Source: Vibrio tubiashii ATCC 19109
GTDB taxonomy: Bacteria > Pseudomonadota > Gammaproteobacteria > Enterobacterales > Vibrionaceae
Direction of reading: 5' to 3'
Length of the DNA: 64,000 nucleotides
NCBI RefSeq assembly: GCF_000772105.1
Contig: NZ_CP009354.1
Location: forward strand, 434,001-498,000
Part shown: positions 18,831-27,765 of the stretch, piece by piece
How positions within the stretch are numbered: the stretch's first letter is position 1
How the letters are laid out: each line of letters starts with the position of its first letter
Position numbers and translations under genes: made by a program
Notes under the pieces: generated by a model
Database searches by the model: none
What the model saw: the letters and a program-made list of their open reading frames with translations, nothing else
What the model was told of the DNA's origin: nothing

Positions 18831-20258
18831 ATGAGCAAAGAAATTAAAGCCCAAGTTGTAGTACTTGGTGCAGGTCCTGCTGGTTACTCTGCCGCTTTCC
18901 GTTGTGCAGACTTAGGTCTAGAAACGGTTCTTATCGAGCGTTACAGCACTCTTGGTGGTGTGTGTCTAAACGTGGGTTGTATCCCATCTAAAGCACTACT
19001 TCACGTATCTAAAGTTATCGAAGAAGCAAAAGCACTTGCTGACCACGGTATCGTATTTGGTGAACCTCAAACGGATATCGACAAGATCCGTAAGTGGAAA
19101 GAGAAAGTAATTAACCAACTAACTGGCGGTCTTGGCGGTATGGCTAAGATGCGTAAAGTTAACGTGGTTAACGGTTTTGGTAAATTCACTGGTCCTAACA
19201 CTATCGAAGTGGAAGGCGAGGAAGGCAAAACTGTTGTTAACTTTGACAACGCTATCGTTGCAGCGGGTTCTCGCCCAATCAAGCTACCATTTATCCCACA
19301 TGAAGACCCACGTATTTGGGACTCAACTGACGCTCTAGAGCTGAAGGAAGTTCCAGGAAAACTTCTAATCATGGGTGGTGGTATCATCGGTCTAGAAATG
19401 GGTACGGTTTACCACTCTCTAGGTTCTCAAATCGATGTTGTTGAAATGTTCGACCAAGTTATCCCTGCTGCGGATAAAGATATCGTGAAGGTTTACACTA
19501 AGCGTATCAAGAACAAGTTCAACCTAATGCTTGAAACGAAAGTAACAGCAGTTGAAGCGAAAGAAGACGGTATCTACGTTTCAATGGAAGGCAAGAAAGC
19601 ACCAGCAGAAGCTGAGCGCTACGATGCTGTTCTAGTTGCTATCGGTCGTGTGCCAAATGGTCAACTTCTTGATGCAGAAAAAGCGGGTCTAGAAGTAGAC
19701 GAGCGCGGTTTCATCAACGTTGATAAGCAAATGCGTACTAACGTTCCTCACATCTTTGCTATCGGTGATATCGTTGGTCAACCAATGCTTGCTCACAAAG
19801 GTGTGCATGAAGGTCACGTTGCTGCTGAAGTTATTGCTGGTAAGAAGCACTACTTCGACCCTAAAGTTATTCCTTCAATTGCTTACACTGAGCCAGAAGT
19901 GGCATGGGTTGGTAAGACTGAGAAAGAAGCAAAAGCGGAAGGCATCAACTACGAAACGGCTACATTCCCATGGGCAGCTTCAGGTCGTGCAATCGCGTCT
20001 GACTGTGCAGACGGTATGACTAAGCTAATCTTCGACAAAGACACTCATCGTGTAATTGGTGGTGCTATCGTTGGTACTAACGGTGGTGAACTACTTGGTG
20101 AAATCGGTCTAGCGATCGAGATGGGCTGTGATGCTGAAGATATCGCACTAACAATCCATGCTCACCCAACTCTACACGAGTCAGTAGGTCTAGCGGCGGA
20201 AGTGTTTGAAGGTACAATCACTGACCTTCCAAACCCTAAAGCGAAAAAGAAGAAGTAA
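18831..20258 (+). CDS. lpd: Dihydrolipoamide dehydrogenase (E3)
   Basis: FAD flavoprotein that reoxidises dihydrolipoyl groups of the pyruvate and 2-oxoglutarate dehydrogenases and the glycine cleavage system, with NAD+. The 475 residues show the N-terminal GAGPAGY dinucleotide fold, the redox disulfide C45-C50 (GGVCLNVGCIPSK), the second fold GGGIIGLE, and the C-terminal His-Glu pair in HAHPTLHESV. AGAGG ribosome binding site. It follows aceF by 268 bp and ends in a strong terminator. Confidence 0.98.
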   Translation: MSKEIKAQVVVLGAGPAGYSAAFRCADLGLETVLIERYSTLGGVCLNVGCIPSKALLHVSKVIEEAKALADHGIVFGEPQTDIDKIRKWKEKVINQLTGGLGGMAKMRKVNVVNGFGKFTGPNTIEVEGEEGKTVVNFDNAIVAAGSRPIKLPFIPHEDPRIWDSTDALELKEVPGKLLIMGGGIIGLEMGTVYHSLGSQIDVVEMFDQVIPAADKDIVKVYTKRIKNKFNLMLETKVTAVEAKEDGIYVSMEGKKAPAEAERYDAVLVAIGRVPNGQLLDAEKAGLEVDERGFINVDKQMRTNVPHIFAIGDIVGQPMLAHKGVHEGHVAAEVIAGKKHYFDPKVIPSIAYTEPEVAWVGKTEKEAKAEGINYETATFPWAASGRAIASDCADGMTKLIFDKDTHRVIGGAIVGTNGGELLGEIGLAIEMGCDAEDIALTIHAHPTLHESVGLAAEVFEGTITDLPNPKAKKKK

Positions 20259-20280
20259 TCCACTCTTCTAGCTGAATCTA

Positions 20281-20311
20281 AAAACCGCTGAGCTCTCTCA
20301 GCGGTTTTTTT
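20281..20311 (+). terminator. Intrinsic terminator of lpd
   Basis: The 12-bp stem AAAACCGCTGAG / CTCAGCGGTTTT with a CTCT loop ends in a T run, 22 bp past the lpd stop. Confidence 0.92.
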
Positions 20312-20325
20312 ATGCTCTGCATACA

Positions 20326-20354
20326 ACAAAGCCTGCTCGTTGAGCAGGCTTTGT
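20326..20354 (-). terminator. Stem-loop terminator of the luxR-type gene
   Basis: A perfect 13-bp stem (ACAAAGCCTGCTC / GAGCAGGCTTTGT) with a 3-nt loop lies 24 bp past the stop of the minus-strand regulator. The T run is weak on that strand. Confidence 0.7.
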
Positions 20355-20378
20355 CTTAGTGTGCGTCAGGCTTTTAGG

Positions 20379-20999
20379 TTACGCGTTTTTCGCGTGCTTG
20401 TAGATGCACAGCATGTCTAAGTAGCTTTCAGTTAGCTTCTTCATGCCGTCTTCATCTTGAGTACGGTTTGCTTGCACAAACAGTGAGTAGAAGATACCGT
20501 GGAACAGAGTCGCTAGTTCAGCAGGCTCATGCTCTTCACATACCTCACCACGTTCAATTGCCTTAACAAACATATTCTGAACCAAGAGTTGGTTAGTACG
20601 GTTTGTTGAAACAAACAGTGGCCATACTTCATCACGGGTTGATGCACTCCATTCGAACCACACTTTAAGCCAGTGGCAGTCGTTAAGTACCAGTTCAACC
20701 ATTGCTGAAGTCAGGTTATTTAGGTTTTCTTTCGCGTGAATATCTAAATCGATATTGTCTGATAGAAAGTTTGAGAATTGACGAACAACGTAATTTAGTA
20801 CGTCATCAACCAAATCTTCACGAGTCGGGAAGTAGTTGAAGACAGTAGCCACAGAAACCTGCGCAATTTCTGCAATGTCAGCATGACCACCGCGGCCGAT
20901 GCCACGACGAGCGAACACTTCCAGTGCGATTTCCATTAGTTGCTGTTTTCGTTTTTGCGGTGAAAGACGCGTACGCGGTCTTTTAGCAATTGAGTCCAT
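20379..20999 (-). CDS. luxR: Quorum-sensing master regulator, LuxR/HapR/OpaR/SmcR family
   Basis: TetR-fold DNA-binding protein that accumulates at high cell density when Qrr sRNAs disappear. It controls proteases, biofilm, competence and other traits. The ATG at 20999 (AAGGAAA upstream) gives 206 residues beginning MDSIAKRPRTRLSPQKRKQQ. The DNA-binding segment contains GIGRGGHADIAEIAQVSVA and VFNYFPTRE, essentially invariant in vibrio homologues. The ligand-pocket half carries CHWLKVWFEWSAST. The symbol is family level; the local name depends on species. Divergent from hpt. Confidence 0.96.
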   Translation of the reverse strand: MDSIAKRPRTRLSPQKRKQQLMEIALEVFARRGIGRGGHADIAEIAQVSVATVFNYFPTREDLVDDVLNYVVRQFSNFLSDNIDLDIHAKENLNNLTSAMVELVLNDCHWLKVWFEWSASTRDEVWPLFVSTNRTNQLLVQNMFVKAIERGEVCEEHEPAELATLFHGIFYSLFVQANRTQDEDGMKKLTESYLDMLCIYKHAKNA

Positions 21000-21008
21000 A
21001 ATTAATTT

Positions 21009-21028
21009 CCTTGCCAAATGAGTTGTTT
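21009..21028 (-). promoter_or_regulatory. Putative Qrr sRNA pairing site over the luxR ribosome binding site
   Basis: The minus-strand leader reads AAACAACTCATTTGGCAAGG and overlaps the Shine-Dalgarno region. From memory, the conserved Qrr core pairs with targets resembling AACAAC-n-TCA-n-TTGGC-n-AGG, and all four blocks are present in order. A GGGC-AAAAA-GCCC hairpin lies slightly upstream (21040-21052). Confidence 0.6.
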
Positions 21029-21302
21029 ATATTTGTTTGGGCTTTTTGCCCTATTTATTAATTTATAATTTGCTGACGCCCTATGAGTGTAATGGTGCAT
21101 ATAGTTAAGGTCAACGGTTTCAGTCTATTTTATAATCACTTTTGTTAATATCGTGCTAAAGATCAATAAGAAATAATCCTGCGTTTCATGAATTATTTAG
21201 GCAAACGTTTTTCCTTGGCGCATGCTGGTGGTAAACTACGCGCCTAAATCTTGAGTGACTATAATTACGCTCTATACAGCTAACGTGAAAAACGAGATTG
21301 GT

Positions 21303-21833
21303 ATGAAACATACAGTAGAAGTAATGATTTCTGAGCAGGAAGTCAGTGAACGAGTTAAAGAGCTAGGTAAGCAAATTAGCGAACACTACAAGGGCAGCGA
21401 AGATGTGGTTCTAGTGGGGCTTCTGCGTGGATCATTTGTATTCATGGCTGACTTAGCGCGTGCCATCGACTTGACTCACCAAGTGGATTTCATGACAGCT
21501 TCTAGCTACGGCAATACAATGGAAAGTTCACGAGATGTTCGTATCTTGAAAGATCTTGATGACGATATTAAAGGCAAAGATGTCCTGTTAGTCGAAGACA
21601 TTATCGATACAGGTAACACTTTGAACAAAGTAAAAGAGATTCTGAGCCTTCGTGAGCCTAAGTCGATTGAAATCTGTACGCTACTAGACAAGCCTTCTCG
21701 TCGTGAAGTTGCGGTAGATGTGAAGTGGATTGGTTTTGAAATTCCAGATGAGTTCGTTGTTGGTGTCGGTATCGACTACGCACAAAAATACCGTCACTTG
21801 CCTTACATTGGTAAAGTAGTTCCTCAAGAGTAA
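21303..21833 (+). CDS. hpt: Hypoxanthine phosphoribosyltransferase
   Basis: Purine salvage enzyme making IMP (and GMP less well) from hypoxanthine or guanine and PRPP. I choose the ATG at 21303 ([18 protein letters not shown]), giving 176 residues, close to the 178 of E. coli Hpt; an upstream GTG would add a 16-residue non-family extension. The PRPP-binding motif [13 protein letters not shown] is clear. The hpt-can-yadG-yadH neighbourhood is conserved with E. coli. Confidence 0.94.
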   Translation: MKHTVEVMISEQEVSERVKELGKQISEHYKGSEDVVLVGLLRGSFVFMADLARAIDLTHQVDFMTASSYGNTMESSRDVRILKDLDDDIKGKDVLLVEDIIDTGNTLNKVKEILSLREPKSIEICTLLDKPSRREVAVDVKWIGFEIPDEFVVGVGIDYAQKYRHLPYIGKVVPQE

Positions 21834-21862
21834 CTCAACTCTTAAAGCTAGATACAGTAAAA

Positions 21863-21889
21863 CGCCCGCTAACTTAGCGGGCGCTTTTT
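21863..21889 (+). terminator. Intrinsic terminator of hpt
   Basis: CGCCCGCT / AGCGGGCG with a 5-nt loop, then TTTTT, 29 bp past the hpt stop. It lies between the convergent hpt and can genes. Confidence 0.88.
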
Positions 21890-21914
21890 ATTGAATTAGA
21901 GAATAGGTAGCTGC

Positions 21915-22583
21915 TTAACGACACAGAAGCTTATGCTGCGGGTTTAGGACGCTTTCCATTGCTTTTTGGTAAGAGCTTTCGACGCTTTCACGAGAATTAG
22001 AACGAGCGCCTAAGTACTCTAGCTTACCATCACCGATGCCATAGACCACGCCATGAATCTCAATATCTTGTCCACGTTCCCAAGCGTTTTGCATAATGGT
22101 TGAGTTAGCAAGGTTGTAAACTTGCTCAACGACATTGATTTCGCCGAGTTTATCCGCGCGATCTTGTTCAGGCATGGTTTCTAGGTAATCACGATGCTTG
22201 AAATACAAATCGCGAATATGTAGTAACCAGTTGTTGATCAAGCCTAGCTGTGGGTTATCAATTGCCGCTTTTACGCCCCCACAGCCATAGTGGCCACAGA
22301 CAATGACATGTTTTACTTTAAGAACGTCTACTGCGTACTGCACGACTGATAGGCAGTTAAGGTCGGTATGGATAACTTGGTTCGCGACGTTACGGTGAAC
22401 AAACAGCTCGCCAGAGTAGAGCCCAGTCAAGCGTTCTGCAGGTACTCGACTATCTGAACAACCAATCCATAAAAAGCCAGGGCTTTGTCCTTCTTCCAAT
22501 TTGGCAAAGTATTCAGGGCGTTCTGCCTTGATCGACTCGGACCATTTCGAATTGTTCTCAAATAACTGTTTAATTTCCGGCAT
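21915..22583 (-). CDS. can: Beta-class carbonic anhydrase
   Basis: Cytoplasmic zinc enzyme interconverting CO2 and bicarbonate. The ATG at 22583 ([14 protein letters not shown]) gives 222 residues; an upstream GTG is too close to its AAGGG site. Zinc-ligand motifs are C42-S-D44-S-R46 and H98-x2-C101 (CGHYGCGG), the standard beta-CA set. It diverges from a SulP-family anion transporter across a 414-bp intergenic region, which suggests joint handling of inorganic carbon. Confidence 0.96.
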   Translation of the reverse strand: MPEIKQLFENNSKWSESIKAERPEYFAKLEEGQSPGFLWIGCSDSRVPAERLTGLYSGELFVHRNVANQVIHTDLNCLSVVQYAVDVLKVKHVIVCGHYGCGGVKAAIDNPQLGLINNWLLHIRDLYFKHRDYLETMPEQDRADKLGEINVVEQVYNLANSTIMQNAWERGQDIEIHGVVYGIGDGKLEYLGARSNSRESVESSYQKAMESVLNPQHKLLCR

Positions 22584-22801
22584 CTTACTCACAACCCTTA
22601 ATAAAAACTTGCATCACTATACACAATGTTACAATTCCCTTCCCGTCAAAATTGGGTAAAACGGTACTCATCTGACGTGTTCGAGCGCCAAAAATCATAA
22701 ACTTAGTCGCTATCCTAACTAATGGTTATAACCTATGAGTGATGAGATGCAATTAACACTTATCTCTTTCAAGTAACATTTGTTAAGGTGATGGAGTTAG
22801 C

Positions 22802-22832
22802 TACATTTCGCAGCAAATTTATTACATTTCGC
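22802..22832. promoter_or_regulatory. Direct repeat TACATTTCGC x2 in the can/SulP intergenic region
   Basis: Perfect 10-bp direct repeats at 22802-22811 and 22823-22832 are 21 bp apart, two helical turns, within the 414-bp region between the divergent can and SulP genes. That geometry is typical of sites for a regulator binding one DNA face. I recognise no known consensus. Nothing else clear is seen in this interval. Confidence 0.4.
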
Positions 22833-22997
22833 GTGATGTTTAGCTACAAAAACTAAGGTTATTTTTTAACTACTCTCAATAACCAGAATAACCTAAAACC
22901 AGTACGTTGTGACTAGGTCCAAATCAAATCTCTGTTGCTCTCTGTCGAGTCGCGGAAACGTATTTGGGCTATGACGTGTTAGACATGGAGTAACGTT

Positions 22998-24668
22998 TTG
23001 TTTGTTAGTCGTTTTGAAGATATGAATCTCAAAGGAGATTTATTTGGTGGTGTCACCACGGCTATTATCTCTTTGCCTTTGGCGCTAGCCTTTGGTGTGG
23101 CTTCCGGAGCAGGAGCTGAAGCGGGTTTGTGGGGCGCGATCATGGTCGGTCTGTTCGCTGCTCTGTTTGGTGGGTCAAACACGCTAATCTCTGAGCCTAC
23201 CGGTCCAATGACGGTTATCATGACCGCGGTGTTGACTAGCATGATGGCTAAGTACCCTGAAACAGGGATGGCGATGACCTTTACGGTCGTCATGATGGCC
23301 GGCGCATTTCAAGTTTTACTCGGGACATTAAAGTTAGGAAAATATGTAACTTTGATGCCATATAGCGTGATATCCGGCTTTATGTCAGGTATTGGCGTTA
23401 TTTTGATTATATTGCAAATATCACCACTACTGGGGCAAGCCGCGCCTGCTGGTGGCGTTATGGGAACCCTGTCAGCGATTCCTGATATTGTCGCCAATAT
23501 GAAGTTTAGCGAGTTGTTTTTAGGCTTACTAACGCTTGGTATTCTGTTTTTCTTCCCCAAGAAATATCGCCGCTATGTACCAGCACAGCTGGTCGCTTTG
23601 GTCGCGGTTACCTTACTCTCGGTCATCATCTTCGATACAGAATCTATTCGCCGTATAGGTGAAATTCCAGCAGGTCTGCCTTCACTGGTGATCCCCCATA
23701 TCGATGCTGCGATGTTTACTGAGATGGTCATTGATGCTTTGGTGCTTGGCACACTGGGCTGTATTGATACCTTGTTGACTGCGGTAATTGGTGACTCTTT
23801 GACACGTAAAGAGCACGACTCGGACAAAGAGCTGCGCGGGCAAGGGTTAGCAAATATCATCTCTGGTCTATTTGGCGCTTTACCTGGCGCAGGCGCGACG
23901 ATGGGGACGGTAACTAATATTCAAGTCGGTGCTCGTTCTCCTTTATCTGGCGTGGTTCGTGCGTTAATGCTTGCTTTGGTGGTACTGGTTGCTGGTGGGC
24001 TAACAGAACCGATCCCTATGGCTGTACTGGCCGGTATTGCGGTGTACGTAGGTTTTAATATCCTAGACTGGAGCTTTATCCAACGTGCTCACAAAGTTAG
24101 CTTTGCGGGTATGGCGGTGATGTACGGCGTAATGCTGCTGACGGTATTCGTTGATTTGATTGTAGCGGTTGGTCTTGGTGTATTTATCTCAAATATCATC
24201 ATCATTGAACGCTTAAGTCGTGAACAAGCTCGTCAGGTTAAAGCCATCAGTGACGCAGACGAAGATGATGTGCCGCTCACTGATAGCGAGCGTGGATTGC
24301 TTGATATGGCGAATGGTAAGGTGCTGTTCTTCTATCTTTCTGGGCCAATGATTTTCAGTGTTTCAAAAGCGATATCTCGTCAACATACCAGCATTTCAGA
24401 TTATGAAGTGATGATCTTAGATCTGACCGATGTGCCTATGATTGACGTAACGGTTGGCTTGGCACTTGAGAATGCGATTAAAGATGCACTCGATGCCAAC
24501 TGTCAGGTTTATCTGCTGTGTCCGAACGAGAAAACTCGCCAGCAGCTAGAGAAATTCCACGTAATAGACTTAGTTCCTCAAGACAATACCTTCAAGTTCC
24601 GTTACGAAGCGCTTAGAGCAGCAGTCAAGCATGTTGATACCGATGAGCATCAGTTAGAAGCTGTATAA
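22998..24668 (+). CDS. SulP-family anion transporter with STAS domain
   Basis: 556-residue inner-membrane transporter of the SulP/SLC26 family (sulfate, bicarbonate or other anions). The N-terminal half has many hydrophobic segments beginning GDLFGGVTTAIISLPLALAF, with the conserved SEPTGPMTV stretch. A C-terminal STAS domain spans about 430-540 (YEVMILDLTDVPMIDVTVG). The TTG at 22998 is used because GGAG lies 7 nt upstream; an ATG at 23022 is possible. Divergence from carbonic anhydrase makes bicarbonate a reasonable substrate guess, but the sequence alone does not prove it. Confidence 0.88.
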   Translation: MFVSRFEDMNLKGDLFGGVTTAIISLPLALAFGVASGAGAEAGLWGAIMVGLFAALFGGSNTLISEPTGPMTVIMTAVLTSMMAKYPETGMAMTFTVVMMAGAFQVLLGTLKLGKYVTLMPYSVISGFMSGIGVILIILQISPLLGQAAPAGGVMGTLSAIPDIVANMKFSELFLGLLTLGILFFFPKKYRRYVPAQLVALVAVTLLSVIIFDTESIRRIGEIPAGLPSLVIPHIDAAMFTEMVIDALVLGTLGCIDTLLTAVIGDSLTRKEHDSDKELRGQGLANIISGLFGALPGAGATMGTVTNIQVGARSPLSGVVRALMLALVVLVAGGLTEPIPMAVLAGIAVYVGFNILDWSFIQRAHKVSFAGMAVMYGVMLLTVFVDLIVAVGLGVFISNIIIIERLSREQARQVKAISDADEDDVPLTDSERGLLDMANGKVLFFYLSGPMIFSVSKAISRQHTSISDYEVMILDLTDVPMIDVTVGLALENAIKDALDANCQVYLLCPNEKTRQQLEKFHVIDLVPQDNTFKFRYEALRAAVKHVDTDEHQLEAV

Positions 24669-24692
24669 GCAACGACTTATTTAAGATAACTG

Positions 24693-24726
24693 ACGCCACT
24701 AGAGGAAACTCTAGTGGCGTTTTTTT
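24693..24726 (+). terminator. Intrinsic terminator of the SulP gene
   Basis: Perfect 12-bp stem ACGCCACTAGAG / CTCTAGTGGCGT with a GAAA tetraloop and seven T. Confidence 0.95.
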
Positions 24727-24818
24727 ATCGCGACAAAATTCATTTCCAAAATATTCGAAAGGTTTAATTGTAATCATCGTTATTCAACGATAAACTGATT
24801 TACAAATAAGATGTAGCA

Positions 24819-25754
24819 ATGGCAATCGTAAATAATATGTATGCATTAGAAATTGAGCAGCTGCGTAAAACCTATGCGGGTGGGTTTGAAGCGCTTAAAG
24901 GCATTAGTTTAAATGTCGCCAAAGGGGATTTTTACGCCTTACTTGGGCCAAACGGAGCAGGTAAGTCGACCACCATAGGGGTTATCTCTTCGCTAGTGAA
25001 CAAGACTTCAGGTCAAGTTAAGGTGTTTGGCTATGATATCGACAAATCTCTAGAGCTAGCTAAGCAAAATCTTGGCTTAGTGCCGCAAGAATTCAACTTT
25101 AATCAGTTCGAAACCGTCGAGCAGATTGTGCTACAACAAGCAGGTTATTACGGCGTTCCTAAACAACTTGCTAAAGAAAGAGCTCAAAAGTATCTAACTA
25201 AGCTCGATCTTTGGGAAAAACGTAGCGAACGCGCAAGAAATCTTTCTGGTGGTATGAAGCGCCGTTTGATGATTGCGCGTGCGCTCATGCATGAACCACA
25301 ACTGCTTATTCTCGATGAGCCGACGGCTGGGGTTGATATCGAATTACGTCGCTCAATGTGGGAGTTCTTGAAAGAGATCAACTCACAGCAAGGTATCACT
25401 ATCATCTTAACCACTCACTACCTAGAAGAAGCGGAAATGCTGTGTCGTAACATCGGTATCATCAACAAGGGTGAGCTGATTGAAAACACCACGATGAAGG
25501 ATCTGCTCGGCAAACTCCATGTTGAGACCTTTATTCTCGACTTAGCAGAAGGTAGCTCAGAGCCGCAGTTGTCTGGGGTAAATAGCCAGACATTTACCAA
25601 CGGGTCTTTGGAGATTGAGATTGAAAAGACACAAGGTTTGAATGCGATCTTTACCCAACTGACTGAGCAAGGTATTCAAGTATTGTCTATGCGTAACAAA
25701 GCAAACCGTTTAGAAGAACTGTTTGTCAGTATTGTTAGAGAAGGAGGGCAGTAA
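24819..25754 (+). CDS. yadG: ABC exporter ATP-binding protein YadG
   Basis: ATPase of an ABC-2 type exporter; the substrate is unknown in E. coli as well. 311 residues with Walker A at about 43-51 (GPNGAGKST), signature RNLSGGMKRR, Walker B LLILDEPTAG and the switch histidine in LTTHYLEE. A later ATG at 24837 (MYALEIEQL) is a possible alternative start. It precedes its permease by 1 bp and sits in the E. coli-like hpt-can-yadG-yadH order. Confidence 0.9.
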   Translation: MAIVNNMYALEIEQLRKTYAGGFEALKGISLNVAKGDFYALLGPNGAGKSTTIGVISSLVNKTSGQVKVFGYDIDKSLELAKQNLGLVPQEFNFNQFETVEQIVLQQAGYYGVPKQLAKERAQKYLTKLDLWEKRSERARNLSGGMKRRLMIARALMHEPQLLILDEPTAGVDIELRRSMWEFLKEINSQQGITIILTTHYLEEAEMLCRNIGIINKGELIENTTMKDLLGKLHVETFILDLAEGSSEPQLSGVNSQTFTNGSLEIEIEKTQGLNAIFTQLTEQGIQVLSMRNKANRLEELFVSIVREGGQ

Positions 25755-25755
25755 G

Positions 25756-26526
25756 ATGTATCAATTATATTGGACAGCCTTTTGTAGTCTGCTGACAAAA
25801 GAGGTCAATCGATTTACTCGTATTTGGGTTCAGACCTTGGTTCCGCCTGCAATTACGATGACACTCTACTTCATTATCTTCGGTAGCCTGATCGGCTCGC
25901 GTATCGGTGAGATGAACGGCTTTAGCTATATGGAGTATATTGTTCCGGGGTTGATTATGATGTCGGTGATCACCAACTCATATTCGAACGTAGCGTCGTC
26001 ATTCTTCAGTGCCAAATTTCAGAAGAACATTGAAGAGTTGCTTGTAGCACCTGTGCCAAACTATGTGATCATTCTTGGTTTTGTTATGGGTGGCGTAGTG
26101 CGCGGTTTACTTGTTGGTACTATCGTCACCTTCGTCTCACTTTTCTTTGTTGATCTTCAGGTCGATCATTGGGGCATTATTATTGCAACGGTATTTATGA
26201 CCTCGGTCGTGTTCTCACTCGGTGGCTTGATCAATGCCGTGTATGCTAAGACCTTCGATGATATTTCGATCATCCCGACCTTTGTTCTGACACCACTTAC
26301 GTATTTGGGTGGCGTGTTTTATTCAATTAGCTTGTTGCCTGAGTTCTGGCAAGGTGTGTCTAAGATCAACCCGATCGTCTACATGGTTAACGCCTTCCGC
26401 TACGGTTTCTTAGGCGTATCTGATGTCGGTATTGTGACTTCGTTTAGTGTACTGGGTGTGTTTGTCGTCGCTTTGTATGCGGTAGCCCATTACCTAGTGA
26501 CTCGCGGAATAGGGTTGCGTAGCTAG
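25756..26526 (+). CDS. yadH: ABC-2 type exporter permease YadH
   Basis: 256-residue inner-membrane permease with about six hydrophobic segments and the ABC-2 family motif region (LTPLTYLGGVFYS). The ATG at 25756 follows a strong GGAGG site located inside the end of yadG, indicating translational coupling. Length equals E. coli YadH. Directly after its stop lies repeat element D. Confidence 0.92.
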   Translation: MYQLYWTAFCSLLTKEVNRFTRIWVQTLVPPAITMTLYFIIFGSLIGSRIGEMNGFSYMEYIVPGLIMMSVITNSYSNVASSFFSAKFQKNIEELLVAPVPNYVIILGFVMGGVVRGLLVGTIVTFVSLFFVDLQVDHWGIIIATVFMTSVVFSLGGLINAVYAKTFDDISIIPTFVLTPLTYLGGVFYSISLLPEFWQGVSKINPIVYMVNAFRYGFLGVSDVGIVTSFSVLGVFVVALYAVAHYLVTRGIGLRS

Positions 26527-26539
26527 CAGTTTGCTGGGA

Positions 26540-26648
26540 ACGGACTTCGTCCTATGGAGAGCGGGAGCGCTTCGCTTTTGGAAAACGGGAGCGGGCTTCG
26601 CCCTCCGGGAATACGAAGGTTGATTGTCTAAGGAATTCAATCAATCTT
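26540..26648 (+). repeat. Composite repeat element, copy D: hairpin head and linker
   Basis: Three well-preserved hairpins: GGACTTCGTCC (26542-26552), AGCGCTTCGCT (26566-26576) and GGGCTTCGCCC (26593-26603), with spacers TATGGAGAGCGGG, TTTGGAAAACGGG and TCCGGGAA. A GTTGA box starts at 26619, followed by an AAGGAA-type degenerate palindrome. The array starts 30 bp after the start of the GTTGA box, 7 bp less than in copies B, C and E. Confidence 0.82.
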
Positions 26649-26792
26649 AGTTATCCAGTTATCCAGTTATCCAGTTATCCAGTTATCCAGTTATCCAGTT
26701 ATCCAGTTATCCAGTTATCCAGTTATCCAGTTATCCAGTTATCCAGTTATCCAGTTATCCAGTTATCCAGTTATCCAGTTATCCAGTTATCC
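26649..26792 (+). repeat. 8-bp tandem array, copy D (AGTTATCC x18)
   Basis: Eighteen exact AGTTATCC units with no variation, the longest array here and the only one with this unit. It abuts the A-rich T-tract complement of the panC terminator, so the element sits between two convergent genes. Confidence 0.98.
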
Positions 26793-26794
26793 AA

Positions 26795-26828
26795 ACAAAA
26801 AAGGCTTGGTTTAGTGCACCAAGCCTTT
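26795..26828 (-). terminator. Intrinsic terminator of panC
   Basis: On the minus strand AAAGGCTTGGT pairs with ACCAAGCCTTT around a 7-nt loop and runs into TTTTTTG. It lies 24 bp past the panC stop. Confidence 0.9.
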
Positions 26829-26851
26829 AATTTTTTCGCTTTATCTTGTCG

Positions 26852-27754
26852 CTATTCAGCGCTTTCTGATGGCGCTTCTGCCGTTTCTTCTTCTTTCGAT
26901 TCAACCACCATTTCGACAACTTGGTTATCGATCAGGCGAGCTTTACCTAAGAAAGCAGACATTAGAATCACAGCTTGAGTGGTATCGGCTGTGATCGCTT
27001 GCAAGGTGCGGGCGTCGCGAATAAAGATCTCATCAGGCTGCAGACCTGCTGCGCGTAGCTGATCACTTGCATCTTCAATCACAGATGCGTAGTCATCGCG
27101 TCCGCCTCGCATAGCGCTGCTAATCCAACGCATAGTACGAGCCAAGACAGGAGCACGCTGACGCTCATCAATGGTCAGAAGGCCGTTACGTGAGCTCATT
27201 GCTAAGCCATCCATTTCACGCACTGTCGGCACACCGATGATTTCGATATCCATAGCCAAGTCTTCGGTCATCTTGCGAATTACCGCTAACTGTTGGAAAT
27301 CTTTCTCACCAAAACAAGCGAAATCAGGCTGAACAATATTGAAAAGCTTGCTAACAACAGTGGCGACACCACGGAAGTGACCTGGGCGAGAGGCACCTTC
27401 AAGGATGTTAGATAGACCCGGAACCTCCACAGAGGTTTGATTCTCTACCCCATTCGGATAGATGATTTCAGGTGTCGGAGTAAAGACAACTTCAACACCT
27501 TCACCGCCTAGTTTGGCAAGGTCATCTTCCAGGGTGCGAGGGTAGTTGTTTAGATCGTCCGCACGGTCAAACTGCATTGGGTTAACAAAGATGCTCACCA
27601 CAACAATTTCGGCGTGCTCACGCGCTTTACGAACTAAGGTTAAGTGGCCTTCGTGCAGGTTGCCCATGGTTGGAACAAAAGCCACCTTGCGTCCATCTCG
27701 CTTGTACTGCTTAATCTGCTCTCTAAGAGCGACAATTTCAGCAAAAGTTTGCAT
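26852..27754 (-). CDS. panC: Pantothenate synthetase PanC
   Basis: Condenses pantoate and beta-alanine using ATP. The 300 residues show the N-terminal HIGH-type motif [12 protein letters not shown], the FGEKDFQQL segment and the MSSRNGLL motif. The product is longer than the usual approximately 283 residues because of an acidic C-terminal tail ([15 protein letters not shown]) that is not part of the catalytic fold. Start is 11 bp after panB; last gene of the sfsA-to-panC minus-strand block. Confidence 0.97.
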   Translation of the reverse strand: MQTFAEIVALREQIKQYKRDGRKVAFVPTMGNLHEGHLTLVRKAREHAEIVVVSIFVNPMQFDRADDLNNYPRTLEDDLAKLGGEGVEVVFTPTPEIIYPNGVENQTSVEVPGLSNILEGASRPGHFRGVATVVSKLFNIVQPDFACFGEKDFQQLAVIRKMTEDLAMDIEIIGVPTVREMDGLAMSSRNGLLTIDERQRAPVLARTMRWISSAMRGGRDDYASVIEDASDQLRAAGLQPDEIFIRDARTLQAITADTTQAVILMSAFLGKARLIDNQVVEMVVESKEEETAEAPSESAE

Positions 27755-27765
27755 GACTATAATCC

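Noticed and set aside
21030..21254. LuxR autoregulatory operator in the luxR-hpt intergenic region
   Set aside because: AT-rich sequence near 21052-21070 partly resembles the LuxR/HapR consensus but matches too few positions to call.
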